Origin: Kordiimonas gwangyangensis DSM 19435 = JCM 12864
Lineage (GTDB): Bacteria; Pseudomonadota; Alphaproteobacteria; Sphingomonadales; Kordiimonadaceae
Assembly (NCBI RefSeq): GCF_000375545.1
Contig: NZ_AQXF01000006.1
Span: forward strand, 1-64,000
DNA: 64,000 bases
Direction: 5' to 3'
Both the position numbers and the translations under genes were made by a program. This document shows positions 24,684-33,840 of this stretch, piece after piece; position 1 is the stretch's first letter, and the number at the start of each line of letters is the position of its first letter. The notes beneath the pieces are model-generated. The model searched no databases and was not told the origin of the DNA. It saw only the letters and a list, made by a program, of their open reading frames with translations.

Positions 24684-24705
24684 AAAAAAGGGAGCCGAAG
24701 CTCCC
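24684..24705 (-). terminator. Terminator of dksA
   Basis: Minus-strand stem GGGAGC-ttcg-GCTCCC with a UUCG tetraloop, followed by six T. It lies 27 bases past the dksA stop and isolates it from the metE riboswitch. Confidence 0.9.
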
Positions 24706-24732
24706 TGAATTTTGTTCACTTGCGCCCGCGGC

Positions 24733-25170
24733 TTAGTCGTCGCGGTGTACCTTCTCGGCACGCTCATGCGCTTCTTGCGCTTCGATCGTCATGGTCGCGA
24801 TCGGGCGCGCGTCAAGGCGCTTGAGGCTGATCGGCTCGCCGGTCACTTCACAGTAACCGTATTCACCGTTCTCGATCCGGCGCAGGGCGCTGTCGATCTT
24901 GGAAACCAGCTTGCGCTGGCGGTCGCGGGTGCGCAGTTCTACCGACCAGTCAGTCTCGGACGAGGCACGGTCCGCAATATCGGGCTCGCGCAGGTTGTCC
25001 TGCTGAAGGTTCTGCAGTGTTTCAGCGCTTTCGCGGAGAATATCTTTTTTCCAGGCTTCGAGTTTGCGCCGAAAATATTCGAGGTGGCGCGGGTTCATGA
25101 ATTCTTCGTCTGGCGACGGCACATACCCCTCAGGCAATTCGGTCGCTGTCGCAGTTAAGGTTTCCGTCAT
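24733..25170 (-). CDS. dksA: RNA polymerase-binding transcription factor DksA
   Basis: 145 residues from the ATG at 25170, which has GGGAG five bases upstream. A GTG six bases earlier is too close to that site. Coiled-coil helices at about 30-100 carry 'DIADRASSETDWSVELRTRDR', with the acidic tip residues of DksA. The C-terminal finger region reads 'YGYCEVTGEPISLKRLDARP' and keeps only one cysteine, so it cannot form the four-Cys zinc site of E. coli DksA. That is common in alphaproteobacterial and DksA2-type proteins. It acts with ppGpp on RNA polymerase. Confidence 0.94.
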   Translation of the reverse strand: MTETLTATATELPEGYVPSPDEEFMNPRHLEYFRRKLEAWKKDILRESAETLQNLQQDNLREPDIADRASSETDWSVELRTRDRQRKLVSKIDSALRRIENGEYGYCEVTGEPISLKRLDARPIATMTIEAQEAHERAEKVHRDD

Positions 25171-25346
25171 TGTCACTCCCTAACAAATACACATTGCCAA
25201 TACATACATATTGCCAGTCTTCGCCATAATCCCCCGAAGACCCGCGCCGTTATATAATGATTTCAGGCTAGGAGTACAAGGCGTAATAAAAACGTAGTGA
25301 AACTGCGGCTTTGCGCAAGATTGAAATAGCGGACAAGTCGTTGGAA

Positions 25347-25769
25347 TTAAACGCCAAGTTTGGCCAGCTCAACTTCGGCCCGAAGTTCGATGTCGGCAAG
25401 CACGGCGTTGAGTTTTGCGTCTTCTGTCTTGCCGCGCTGATTCCTTGCGAGGTCAGCAAGGCCGCGAAGCTTCGTAATGGGGATGGAGCCGAGGAGCAGC
25501 CCTTTGCGGACTTCCTCAAGGATATCAAGCATTTCCTCAGCGCGCTTCAGGCCCTTTGAGCGGCTGTGCGTCGAGTCTGGCACTTCCTGCAGGGAAAGGA
25601 GCGAGTTTACAGGAGCAAGCGGGCTTGCCGCCGCCGCGCGGGCTGGTCCTTGCGCGGGGGCGCTGTCGTCAAGCGCGCCTGTGAATACGCTGCTGTCGCT
25701 CGAGGACGACTTGCGAGACGTCTTCTTGATCGTCTTGGACTGGATCTGACCGGGGCCTGTAATCTTCAT
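25347..25769 (-). CDS. fliX: Flagellar assembly regulator FliX
   Basis: 140 residues from the ATG at 25769. The N-terminus 'MKITGPGQIQ' and the C-terminal helical part 'LDILEEVRKGLLLGSIP' and 'ELRAEVELAKLGV' match alphaproteobacterial FliX. An upstream TTG in frame is unlikely. In Caulobacter, FliX controls the sigma-54 activator FlbD and couples late flagellar gene expression to assembly of early structures. It is divergent from flgI, which has a sigma-54 promoter in the shared gap. Confidence 0.9.
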   Translation of the reverse strand: MKITGPGQIQSKTIKKTSRKSSSSDSSVFTGALDDSAPAQGPARAAAASPLAPVNSLLSLQEVPDSTHSRSKGLKRAEEMLDILEEVRKGLLLGSIPITKLRGLADLARNQRGKTEDAKLNAVLADIELRAEVELAKLGV

Positions 25770-25898
25770 GGCTACCAATTTATTCCTTGCACTAGGCGAG
25801 AGCAAGCCTTGCTACACCCATCCGGTAAATTTATCCATGTATATCTGAGCGCACTTAAAAAAACGTTACTTTTCAACATATTATCCAGAGCATCAATT

Positions 25899-25914
25899 TG
25901 GCACGGTCTTCGCA
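25899..25914 (+). promoter_or_regulatory. Sigma-54 promoter of the flgI operon
   Basis: TGGCACGGTCTTCGCA with correct -24/-12 spacing. Transcription would begin about 25925, ahead of the flgI ATG at 25982. Confidence 0.85.
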
Positions 25915-25981
25915 TGTAAGGGGCATGAGAATTCATGTCCGGCAAATATGGCCGGGCGCGTTAAACCAAAGGTGCCGAACC

Positions 25982-27109
25982 ATGTTGAAAAATTCACGCG
26001 TTCTGAAGCTGATCTCCGTCGCTGTCCTGAGCCTGGGTATTTCCCTGCCCAGCACGGCCGCCGGCACATCACGCATCAAGGATATTGTGTCCATCGAGGG
26101 CATTCGTGAAAACCAGCTGATCGGTTACGGCCTTGTGGTCGGCCTGAACGGTACGGGCGATACGCTCCGCAACACGCCTTATACGGAACAGAGCCTGACC
26201 TCGATGCTCGAGCGTCTTGGTGTCAACGCCAAGGGTGAGAGCATGCGGCCGGAGAACGTGGCTGCGGTGATGGTTACCGCCACCCTGCCCTCCTTCGCGC
26301 GCCAGGGTAACCGGATTGACGTGAACGTTTCCTCCATGGGTGACGCTGAAGACCTCAAGGGCGGTACGCTGATTGCAACGCCCCTGATGGGTGCGGACGG
26401 TGAAGTATATGCCGTGGCGCAAGGCGCTGTGGCTGTTGCCGGTTTCAGCGCATCGGGTGAAGCAGCCTCCATCGTGCAGGGCGTGCCGACCAACGGCCGT
26501 ATCGCAAACGGTGCCATCGTTGAGCGTGAGATCGCGTTCGAGCTTTCCGACCTTACGTCGGTCAAGCTGTCGCTCCATAACCCGGACCTGACGACGGCAA
26601 AACGCATCACCAATGCCATCAACGACACCATGAAGTCCGACATGGCCCGCCTTCTTGACCCGGCGACGATCCAGCTGGACCGTCCGATCGGCTATGAACT
26701 GGCGCTTGTGGACATCCTCACCAATATCGAACAGATCATGATCGTGCCTGACCAGAAGGCAAAAGTGATCATTGATGAGCGCACCGGCATCATTGTTATG
26801 GGCTCTGAAGTGCGCATCAACTCGGTCGCCATCGCACAGGGTAACCTTACGATCAGCATCTCCGAACAGCCGCAAGTCTCGCAGCCTGGTGCTTTTGCCC
26901 AGGGCGGTCAGACCCAGGTTGTCCCGCGTAGCTCTGTCACGGTTGAAGAGACCGGCACGGAAAAACTGACCGTGCTGCCGCCAACCGTAACGCTGCAAGA
27001 CCTCGTGGACGGCCTCAATGCCCTTGGCGTTGGCCCACGCGACATGATCTCCATCCTGCAGGCGGTTAAAGCTGCCGGCGCGATGCAAGCCGAAATTCAG
27101 GTGATGTAA
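25982..27109 (+). CDS. flgI: Flagellar P-ring protein FlgI
   Basis: 375 residues from the ATG at 25982 (AAAGGTG upstream). Longer in-frame starts would precede the sigma-54 transcription start or lack a ribosome site. It has a signal peptide to about residue 25, then the highly conserved 'RIKDIVSIEGIRENQLIGYGLVVGLNGTGD'-type start and 'PPTVTLQDLVDGLNALGVGPRD' near the end. It forms the periplasmic P-ring around the rod. Its stop overlaps the start of the rod-binding protein gene (TAATG). Confidence 0.96.
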   Translation: MLKNSRVLKLISVAVLSLGISLPSTAAGTSRIKDIVSIEGIRENQLIGYGLVVGLNGTGDTLRNTPYTEQSLTSMLERLGVNAKGESMRPENVAAVMVTATLPSFARQGNRIDVNVSSMGDAEDLKGGTLIATPLMGADGEVYAVAQGAVAVAGFSASGEAASIVQGVPTNGRIANGAIVEREIAFELSDLTSVKLSLHNPDLTTAKRITNAINDTMKSDMARLLDPATIQLDRPIGYELALVDILTNIEQIMIVPDQKAKVIIDERTGIIVMGSEVRINSVAIAQGNLTISISEQPQVSQPGAFAQGGQTQVVPRSSVTVEETGTEKLTVLPPTVTLQDLVDGLNALGVGPRDMISILQAVKAAGAMQAEIQVM

Positions 27110-27447
27110 TGCAGACCCAGATGATCAATACGGCGCAAACGCAAGCGGTTGAGGCACAACTTGCCGCCGCACGCGGTGCCGCCGGTGGCCTGGGCTCTAA
27201 CCTCACCGAGGAACAGAAACTCAAGGCCCGCGAAGCCGCAGAACAGTTTGAAGCCATCTTCATCGCGCAGATGCTGAACCCGATGTTCGAGACAATCGAG
27301 ACCGACAGCCTGATGGGCGGCGGTCCAGCCGAAGGGGTTTACCGCTCGATGATGGTGGATGAGGCAAGCAAGTCCATCGCCAAAAAAGGCGGTATTGGCA
27401 TTGCTGACAATGTTTACCGTGAACTTCTGAAAATGCAGGAGGCCTGA
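27109..27447 (+). CDS. flgJ: Rod-binding protein (FlgJ N-terminal domain only)
   Basis: 112 residues. The rod-binding motif region 'AAEQFEAIFIAQMLNPMFETIE' and 'GGGPAEGVYRSMMVDEASKSIAKKGGIGIAD' matches the N-terminal part of FlgJ. The muramidase domain of enteric FlgJ is absent, as is usual in alphaproteobacteria, where a separate enzyme (SltF type) opens the peptidoglycan. It is translationally coupled to flgI. Confidence 0.9.
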   Translation: MQTQMINTAQTQAVEAQLAAARGAAGGLGSNLTEEQKLKAREAAEQFEAIFIAQMLNPMFETIETDSLMGGGPAEGVYRSMMVDEASKSIAKKGGIGIADNVYRELLKMQEA

Positions 27448-27448
27448 T

Positions 27449-27928
27449 ATGCCGCTTGATCCTCTACCGCTGAAGCCACAAACCAGCGACGCGCCGCCGC
27501 CGATCACCGGCCAGGGTGCGCAGCTCGTACGCCTGACCATTTCGCTGACAGAGCTTATCGCGCGCGAAACAGAACTTCTCAAGGCGCGCCGCCCGCGTGA
27601 CGCCCAGAAGCTTCACGCCGAAAAAAGCCGCCTGATGGCCGAATACCGCGAAACGCTCAACCGCCTGCGGGTGAACGAGCAATCGCTTGGCCCCAAGGAT
27701 TCGCCTGAGCGCAAATATATCCGCAAGCTGACGGACAAGTTCCGTGAAATGCTGCGTGATCATGCGCGTGTTGTGCTGCGCCTCAAGTCCGTGAGCGAAG
27801 GCCTTATCCGCAGCGTGGGCGAGGAAGTTTCCAAACGGAACCGCTCTGTTGTGGGTTACGGCAAAAATGCCGTGCAGTCGGCTGCGCGCGCACGTCCCAC
27901 GTCGCTCAGCCTCAACCAGGTGATATGA
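27449..27928 (+). CDS. FlgN-like flagellar operon protein
   Basis: 159 residues, almost all helical, with long amphipathic helices at about 25-125 ('LTELIARETELLKARRPRDAQKLHAEKSRLM'-type pattern) as in FlgN export chaperones. AGGAGG lies ahead of the ATG. It is placed just after the rod-binding gene. Assignment to FlgN is by helical pattern and context, not by a diagnostic motif. Confidence 0.6.
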   Translation: MPLDPLPLKPQTSDAPPPITGQGAQLVRLTISLTELIARETELLKARRPRDAQKLHAEKSRLMAEYRETLNRLRVNEQSLGPKDSPERKYIRKLTDKFREMLRDHARVVLRLKSVSEGLIRSVGEEVSKRNRSVVGYGKNAVQSAARARPTSLSLNQVI

Positions 27929-28245
27929 CGGGCGTTATTACCATACCGCAGGCAGCGCTTATGGCGCTGCTCAAACATGCCAATACCAGCACTGCCCGCC
28001 TGCCGGATGTCCCGGGACGCGGGCAGTTTCAGCATGAACTGTTGAGCTTTCAGCGCGCCACAACAAGCGCGCCCCAGATGAATACCCAGCTTGTTTCCTC
28101 AATGCGCCCATCGGTCTTCATTCCTGAAATTCAGGGCGCAGGCGCTTGCGCACCCACCACAACCCCAAAGCGTGGTGAAGCGAAGAAAAAAGACAAGCCG
28201 ACTTCCGGCTCGGGCGGTGCCCGCCAGGCCGCCCCGCGCCGCTAG
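27925..28245 (+). CDS. Small flagellar-locus protein of unknown function
   Basis: 106 residues. The start overlaps the preceding stop (ATGA), so it is co-translated. The N-terminal part is mixed, and the C-terminal third is Pro/Lys/Ser/Arg-rich and probably disordered. No family recognised. Last gene of the flgI operon. Confidence 0.6.
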   Translation: MTGVITIPQAALMALLKHANTSTARLPDVPGRGQFQHELLSFQRATTSAPQMNTQLVSSMRPSVFIPEIQGAGACAPTTTPKRGEAKKKDKPTSGSGGARQAAPRR

Positions 28246-28420
28246 GCGCCACGCGGCACAATTTTCTCACATCCCAAAAGTCGTGCCACCCGGCAGATGT
28301 TGCTCTTTTTGCCGCACCCGCTCATGAGAATGTCCTGACTCATTTTTCCTCCCTTTGTGGCAAAAGATTCCAACGTTAAAAATAACTGTTATTTTTCAAT
28401 ATGTTACAACAATAAAAAAC

Positions 28421-28436
28421 TGGCACACCTATTGCA
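28421..28436 (+). promoter_or_regulatory. Sigma-54 promoter of flagellin 1
   Basis: TGGCACACCTATTGCA, a near-perfect site 59 bases ahead of the flagellin ATG. Confidence 0.92.
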
Positions 28437-28494
28437 ATTAAGCAGGCAAGCCGAATTGGACGGCCGGGAAATATGTCATGAGAGGAGAGGTTAA

Positions 28495-29325
28495 ATGACC
28501 TTTTCAATTAACGTAAACGCTAGTGCACTTGACGCACTCCGTAACTTGAACCTGACCAACAAGCAGTTGGAAACCACTCAGACCCACATCAACACGGGCC
28601 TGAAAATTTCCTCCGCAAAAGATAACGCAGCAGTCTTCTCAATCGCGCAGAAGTTGCGCGGCGACCTGAAAGGCCTGAACGCTGTTAAACAGTCACTCGA
28701 CCGTGGTATCTCCACCGTTGACGTGGCACTTGCAGCCGCTGGTGCGATCTCCGACCTGCTTCTCGAGATGAAAGAGAAAGCGGTTGCCGCAGCAGACCAA
28801 GGCCTTGATACGATCAGCCGCGACGCGCTGAGCCAGGACTTTACTGCCCTTCGTGACCAGATCACGACCATCGTTGAAAACGCTACGTTCAACGGCACCA
28901 ACCTGATTGACGGCGGCACCGACGCTATCGTTGCCATCACCAACGCTGATGCGACCCAGACGCTGACGGTAAGCCACCAGACGCTGACACTGGGCAGCAC
29001 CAATATTCCGATCACCGCGACCCAGGCAATTTCGACCCAGTCGTCGGCTTCTGCCGCCGTGTCGAACATCACGGACGCGATCAACAACCTCAACGGTGTG
29101 CTGACCCGCCTTGGTTCCGGCTCGACCGCGCTTGAACAGAACCGCTCCTTCGCTGGCAAACTGGCGGATGTGATCGAAGTCGGTATCGGTAACCTTGTTG
29201 ACGCCGATATGGCCAAAGAAAGTGCGAACTTGCAGGCCTTGCAGGTGAAACAGCAGCTCGGCGTACAGGCGCTCTCGATCGCCAACCAGTCGCCGCAAGC
29301 AATTCTTTCCCTCTTCCAGGGTTAA
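28495..29325 (+). CDS. Flagellin (copy 1, separate from the tandem array)
   Basis: 276 residues. Conserved N-terminal D0/D1 region ('SALDALRNLN...TGLKISSAKDNAA') and C-terminal D1/D0 region ('GIGNLVDADMAKESANLQALQVKQQLGVQALSIANQSPQAILSLF' pattern) with a short variable centre, typical of small alphaproteobacterial flagellins. It has a strong AGGAGAGG ribosome site and its own sigma-54 promoter. It is the most divergent of the four flagellins here (Thr/Gln-rich centre) and may have a special place in the filament, such as the hook-proximal part. Confidence 0.95.
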   Translation: MTFSINVNASALDALRNLNLTNKQLETTQTHINTGLKISSAKDNAAVFSIAQKLRGDLKGLNAVKQSLDRGISTVDVALAAAGAISDLLLEMKEKAVAAADQGLDTISRDALSQDFTALRDQITTIVENATFNGTNLIDGGTDAIVAITNADATQTLTVSHQTLTLGSTNIPITATQAISTQSSASAAVSNITDAINNLNGVLTRLGSGSTALEQNRSFAGKLADVIEVGIGNLVDADMAKESANLQALQVKQQLGVQALSIANQSPQAILSLFQG

Positions 29326-29372
29326 GAGCCGCCTGATGGCTGACACTCATGACATTTCCCGATACGTGCAAA

Positions 29373-29393
29373 CCGGGGCCAAAAAGGCCCCGG
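29373..29393 (+). other. Strong hairpin after flagellin 1, no T tract
   Basis: Perfect 8-bp GC stem CCGGGGCC / GGCCCCGG with an AAAAA loop, 47 bases after the flagellin stop. No U run follows on either strand, so it is not a classical terminator. It may protect the 3' end of the mRNA. The neighbouring gene on the minus strand ends at 29506. Confidence 0.6.
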
Positions 29394-29505
29394 CCAGCAC
29401 GGTCAAAATGTCGTATGAGCCAGAAAATTCAGAAAGGCGGCGTGCCTTTCAGCGAAATGCCAAGTTTTCAGTACATTCCAGCGCGGCATCACATGCCCCA
29501 GCGCC

Positions 29506-30693
29506 CTACAGAACGTCCTTCAGCGCCGCAACCACGCGCGCTACATCCGCATCCGTCATCGCCGGGTAGATCGGCAAACTGAGCACCCGCTCATAATAGG
29601 CTTTTGCCCCCGGATAATCCGCTTCCCCGTATAGATCCAGATAGTAAGGCTGCCACGGCACCGGCAAATAATGCACCTGCGTGCCAACGCCATGCGCCTG
29701 AAGTGCCCGCATTACAGCACCGCGCTCACGGCCCGCAGCGTCAAAATCAATCAGCACCGGATAAAGATGCCAGCCCGAGGCGGCAAGCTTGGTCCTGCGT
29801 ACCGGCTTCAACTGGTTCGACATGCTGGCAAACGCCTTGTCATACTGCTCGGCAATTTGTGCACGGCGGGCCACAAAGCCCTCAAGTTTCGTGAGCTGGC
29901 TTAGCCCCAGTGCGCACTGCATGTCTGTCGCACGGTAGTTATAGGCCAGTTCCTGCATTTCATAATACCAGGGGTTGGCCTCGCCTGTGCTGTCAAAGCC
30001 CTGCTCGGCCACTTTCCAGCGGTCGCTGTCGCGCTCCATATCATGGCCGCGAAGCTGGCGCATGCGGCGCGCCGCTTTGGCATCATTGGTGGTCACCACC
30101 CCGCCCTCGCCCATGGCGATGGATTTAACCGGGTGGAGCGAGAAGCAGGCAAAATCTTCAAACTGCCCGTCACCCGGGTGGCCGCCTTGCATATAGGTGG
30201 CACCAAGCGCATGGCAGCAGTCGGTAATGATGGCCGCGCCCACACGCTCCGCCACTGCTTTCACGTCATCCATGTCGACACACTGGCCATTGAGGTGCAC
30301 CGGCATAATGGCCTTCACCGTGCCACCCGCGCGCGCTATAGCGTCCTCAAGTGTTTCCGCGGTCATGAGGCCGGTGTCAGCGTCCACGTCAGCGAACACA
30401 ACATCACCGCCGCACATGCGCACCACATTGGCGGTTGAAAGGAAAGTGACAGCAGGCACCACAACCTTGTCGCCGGGGCCAATACCCGCCGCCAGCGCCG
30501 CCAGATGCAGCGCCGTTGTGCCGTTTGAGCACACGATCGCTTCCTTCGCCCCCACGGCGTCAGCAAACGCCGCTTCAAATTCGGTAACCTTGGGGCCGCA
30601 TGTCAGCATGCCGTGCCTTAGCACATCAACGACGGCGGCAATATCGTCCTCGTCAATCTGATGGCGGCCATAGGGCAGGAAAGATTGGCTCAT
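29506..30693 (-). CDS. pseC: PseC-type UDP-amino-sugar transaminase
   Basis: 395 residues, a PLP-dependent DegT/DnrJ/EryC1 fold. The start 'LPYGRHQIDEDDIAAVVDVL' region is typical of PseC. Lys190 in 'SLHPVKSIAMGEGG' is the PLP-binding lysine. PseC converts the 4-keto product of PseB to UDP-4-amino-4,6-dideoxy-beta-L-AltNAc, an early step of pseudaminic acid synthesis. It lies 12 bases after pseB and is the last gene of the 12-gene glycan operon. In Caulobacter the equivalent is FlmB. Confidence 0.9.
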   Translation of the reverse strand: MSQSFLPYGRHQIDEDDIAAVVDVLRHGMLTCGPKVTEFEAAFADAVGAKEAIVCSNGTTALHLAALAAGIGPGDKVVVPAVTFLSTANVVRMCGGDVVFADVDADTGLMTAETLEDAIARAGGTVKAIMPVHLNGQCVDMDDVKAVAERVGAAIITDCCHALGATYMQGGHPGDGQFEDFACFSLHPVKSIAMGEGGVVTTNDAKAARRMRQLRGHDMERDSDRWKVAEQGFDSTGEANPWYYEMQELAYNYRATDMQCALGLSQLTKLEGFVARRAQIAEQYDKAFASMSNQLKPVRRTKLAASGWHLYPVLIDFDAAGRERGAVMRALQAHGVGTQVHYLPVPWQPYYLDLYGEADYPGAKAYYERVLSLPIYPAMTDADVARVVAALKDVL

Positions 30694-30705
30694 GGTGATT
30701 TGTGG

Positions 30706-31743
30706 CTATTCGCCACCCTCGGGAATAGTGGCCAGAATGTCGCGCAGCTCATCAACCGTCAGCCAGTCGTCATTCTTGTCGCTCGAATACTCGAAGCCTT
30801 CCGGGGTGGTCTTGTAGCCCTTCTCCACCAGATTGGTGCGGTCCCAGAAGTGCCATTCGGGCTCGATCACATAACGGTCGTCCATATCCACCGTGTGGCT
30901 GGCGTTATGTTCGGTGATCATGATCTCATGCAGCTTTTCACCGGGGCGGATGCCCACATTCTTGATCGCCATGCCGGGCGACAGCGCTTCCACAAGGTCT
31001 GGCAGCCGCATGCTCGGGATCTTGGGCACAAAAATCTCACCGCCCTGGATGATCGGCATGCACGACAGCGTGAAATTCACCGCCTCCTCCAGCGTGATCC
31101 AGAACCGGGTCATGCGCAGGTCGGTGATCGGCAGCTCGGTCGCGCCCTTCTTCAAAAGGTCGCGGAAGAACGGGATCACACTGCCGCGTGAGCCCAGCAC
31201 GTTGCCGTAGCGCACCACGGCAAAGCGGGTACCCGTCGCAGCGGCGAGCGAGTTTGCCGCCACAAAAATCTTGTCCGACGCCAGCTTACTGGCGCCATAC
31301 AGGTTGATGGGGTTCACCGCCTTGTCGGTCGACAGCGCAATCACCTGCTTCACGCCAGCGCGGATCGAGGCCTGCACCACATTCTCCGCGCCAATCACGT
31401 TGGTGCGGATACATTCAAACGGGTTATATTCCGCCAGCGGCACCTGTTTCTGCGCTGCCGCATGCACCACAACATCCACGCCGCGCATTGCCATCACCAA
31501 GCGGTCCATGTCGCGCACGTCACCGATGAAAAAACGTACTTTTTTCACATGTTCTTCAGGAAGCGAGTTTTGCAGCAGGAAATGATTATATTCGCCGCGG
31601 GCAAAAATGATCACCCGGCGCGGGTTATGGTCACGGAGGATAGCTTTCAGCAGCATCTTGCCGAACGAGCCCGTGCCCCCTGTGATCAGGATGGACTTGC
31701 CGTTCAGGTCGGTTTTTGATGTGTCAAAGCTCTTGATAGCCAT
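30706..31743 (-). CDS. pseB: PseB-type UDP-GlcNAc 4,6-dehydratase/5-epimerase
   Basis: 345 residues from the ATG at 31743, with GGGGAG six bases upstream. Earlier in-frame starts lack such a site. Rossmann motif GGTGSFG at 22-28. The catalytic set Asp140-Lys141 in 'STDKA' and Tyr149 in YGASK corresponds to the Asp/Lys/Tyr of PseB. It begins the pseudaminic acid pathway from UDP-GlcNAc. In Caulobacter the equivalent is FlmA. Confidence 0.92.
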   Translation of the reverse strand: MAIKSFDTSKTDLNGKSILITGGTGSFGKMLLKAILRDHNPRRVIIFARGEYNHFLLQNSLPEEHVKKVRFFIGDVRDMDRLVMAMRGVDVVVHAAAQKQVPLAEYNPFECIRTNVIGAENVVQASIRAGVKQVIALSTDKAVNPINLYGASKLASDKIFVAANSLAAATGTRFAVVRYGNVLGSRGSVIPFFRDLLKKGATELPITDLRMTRFWITLEEAVNFTLSCMPIIQGGEIFVPKIPSMRLPDLVEALSPGMAIKNVGIRPGEKLHEIMITEHNASHTVDMDDRYVIEPEWHFWDRTNLVEKGYKTTPEGFEYSSDKNDDWLTVDELRDILATIPEGGE

Positions 31744-31828
31744 GGGCCGCTCCCCTTGAACCTTCATATGCGCCAAAGACTAGCACCGCAAAAGGGCGCT
31801 TCAAAGAACTTCTTTATATTTGAGGGCT

Positions 31829-33823
31829 TTAGGAGTGCCGTACCAGACGAATGCGGTAGCGAATATATGGTCGCCCGATGTGGGCGCGGAGGTCTTCGTC
31901 GCTGCGGGAAGCGGTCTCGTCAGTTTCGCGGAGGGTGATGGCGGCGCGGGCGAAAAAGCTGTCGCCCACTGCCTCGCACTGAATGAGGCCGGCGCCCGCG
32001 GCGTCTGTCCGGTCCATCTCCACCCTTACGGCGTGCCTGTCGTCGCCCAGTTCCACATAGCCGCCAGTCATGCCAAGCCCCGTCGAGGCCGAGACAAGGC
32101 GCGAGACATGGTTGCCGTGGTTCACGGTCACCATACCGCGCTGCCAAAGCGCGTGACGGTCCGGCGTGCGGCCACCGTTATGCGCTTGATAATACAGCTT
32201 TTTCCGGTTGAAGGCGCGTGGGTTAAGGGTCACATGCGCCATGCGTTTGGGGCCGGGCATGGGCTTATCGGAAAGGCCGACATAACAGACCTCAAGCATA
32301 TGGTCCTCAGGAAAATAGGTGATCTGTTTCTCGACAGGCCCAAAGCTTGTGTCGATCACCGCATAGACCTGAACGCCGCCGCGCTCCTCGTCATAGCCCC
32401 ACGTCGGCTGGCAGCGCTGCAGGTCTGTCACCTTGTGGGCATTCAGCGGTTCGGCAACCAGATGACCGCTATAGAAGTCAGCGCCATACGCTATGTCTTC
32501 ATAAAAGCCATGCGCCATGGTGCCAATCAGCCCGTTTGGTGATGGTGCGCCCGCCACATAGGGTTCGATGGAACCATAGCCAAAACTGTGTATCGCCATG
32601 CCGCGATAAAGGTTCAGCATCAGGTGACCATCGTCGGTCTCGATGCCGAGAAAACGGTTGTCGGGCAGCACGCGAATATGGGACGGAATTTCCGCACAGT
32701 TTCCGCACAGTTTCCGCACAGTGTGCGGCAGCGGCGAAAGGCTATTTCGCAAGGATTTCCAACGCTTTTCGGTGATATGGGTACGAAAATCGCTTGCCCA
32801 CATTTCGCACAGTTTTTGCCACTCTTGCGGGTCTTTCACGCCTTCCGCGCGCATTTTTTCAAACAGCCGCCAGCAGTAGGTATTGAGGCCAAGGTCATCA
32901 CGCCCCGTCACGGCCCAGCGCAGGATATTATATTTGCGCTGTTTCTTGACCGGCACCGGTGCCGCCGCGCTCTCAAGCCGGATGGGCTCAGCCCCCTCGT
33001 CCACCAACGCCAGCGCCTCGCTCGGCAGCCCAAGTTTGACCACACCGCTTGCCTTAAGCGCTTGAAGGAGAAGACGAATTCTCTCCGCCTCCAGCGCGCC
33101 ACCAGCCATGGCGGCTTCGGTATTAAAGCGCCCGGGGCGGTAATCGAAAATCTCGGCGTCGCTCGTATAAACCGGCAGCGCCTTCACCCCGTTTTCGATC
33201 TGGAGCGTCAGGAACTCAAAATATTCCTCGGCGTCAATCTCCCCATGGGCATAGCGCTGGAATTTCTGGAACGATATGGCATCCGACCAAACCACAGGCA
33301 TGACGCACTCGTCTGCACCAATAACCCTTTGAGGGATATGGTATTTTTCTCGCCCCCATTCCTTGTGGTGGCTCGCGGGCTCGGCCCAATCCATCATGAT
33401 GGCGTCAAAACCGGCGGCTTTATATAGCGGCAGAATACCGGGCGCGTAGGCCTGTTCGTTAATCAGCGCAATCCTCGGGCGTACGCCCACAAGGCGTTCA
33501 TAGTCTTCAAGGCCAAGCTTCAGGTTCCACTCGGTCATCTCAGGCGGCACAAGGGGTGCGATCATCTGCACGTGCCCGCTCGCGATCATCTCAACCGCGC
33601 CATTAGCCACAAGTTTCCGCAATGATGTCAGCCAGTTAGCGTCCACACGCTGGATAGCTTCGAGGGTATAGCCGGTGGCTTCGATGCCGATCGGGAAACC
33701 AGCCTCGGCGAGCTTCAGGAGCGGCCAGTAGCAGCGCTCCACAATGGTCGCGTGGTCTTCTTCCTCAACGGAGGAGAAGGCAAGGTTCAGATGGAAGGCG
33801 GTATATGAAAGAATGCCCGACAA
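31829..33823 (-). CDS. GH57-like protein in the flagellar glycan operon
   Basis: 664 residues. The N-terminal 300 residues resemble the (beta/alpha)7 barrel of GH57-type enzymes, with 'ALINEQAYAPGIL' as a candidate nucleophile segment and 'DAIMMDWAEP' after it. The remainder is a beta-rich C-terminal domain. It could trim or rearrange a glycan, or have lost catalysis; no substrate can be read from the sequence. It lies in the middle of the glycan operon, 17 bases after the ATP-grasp gene. A perfect 11-bp repeat (three copies) sits inside the coding region at 32689-32721. Confidence 0.7.
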   Translation of the reverse strand: MSGILSYTAFHLNLAFSSVEEEDHATIVERCYWPLLKLAEAGFPIGIEATGYTLEAIQRVDANWLTSLRKLVANGAVEMIASGHVQMIAPLVPPEMTEWNLKLGLEDYERLVGVRPRIALINEQAYAPGILPLYKAAGFDAIMMDWAEPASHHKEWGREKYHIPQRVIGADECVMPVVWSDAISFQKFQRYAHGEIDAEEYFEFLTLQIENGVKALPVYTSDAEIFDYRPGRFNTEAAMAGGALEAERIRLLLQALKASGVVKLGLPSEALALVDEGAEPIRLESAAAPVPVKKQRKYNILRWAVTGRDDLGLNTYCWRLFEKMRAEGVKDPQEWQKLCEMWASDFRTHITEKRWKSLRNSLSPLPHTVRKLCGNCAEIPSHIRVLPDNRFLGIETDDGHLMLNLYRGMAIHSFGYGSIEPYVAGAPSPNGLIGTMAHGFYEDIAYGADFYSGHLVAEPLNAHKVTDLQRCQPTWGYDEERGGVQVYAVIDTSFGPVEKQITYFPEDHMLEVCYVGLSDKPMPGPKRMAHVTLNPRAFNRKKLYYQAHNGGRTPDRHALWQRGMVTVNHGNHVSRLVSASTGLGMTGGYVELGDDRHAVRVEMDRTDAAGAGLIQCEAVGDSFFARAAITLRETDETASRSDEDLRAHIGRPYIRYRIRLVRHS
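32689..32721. repeat. 11-bp perfect tandem repeat x3 inside the GH57-like gene
   Basis: TTTCCGCACAG repeated three times. Three copies add 33 bp and keep the frame, while gain or loss of one copy would shift it. An inverted copy (TGTGCGG) follows directly. Confidence 0.9.
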
Positions 33824-33840
33824 GGAAGCCCCTTCTCTTT

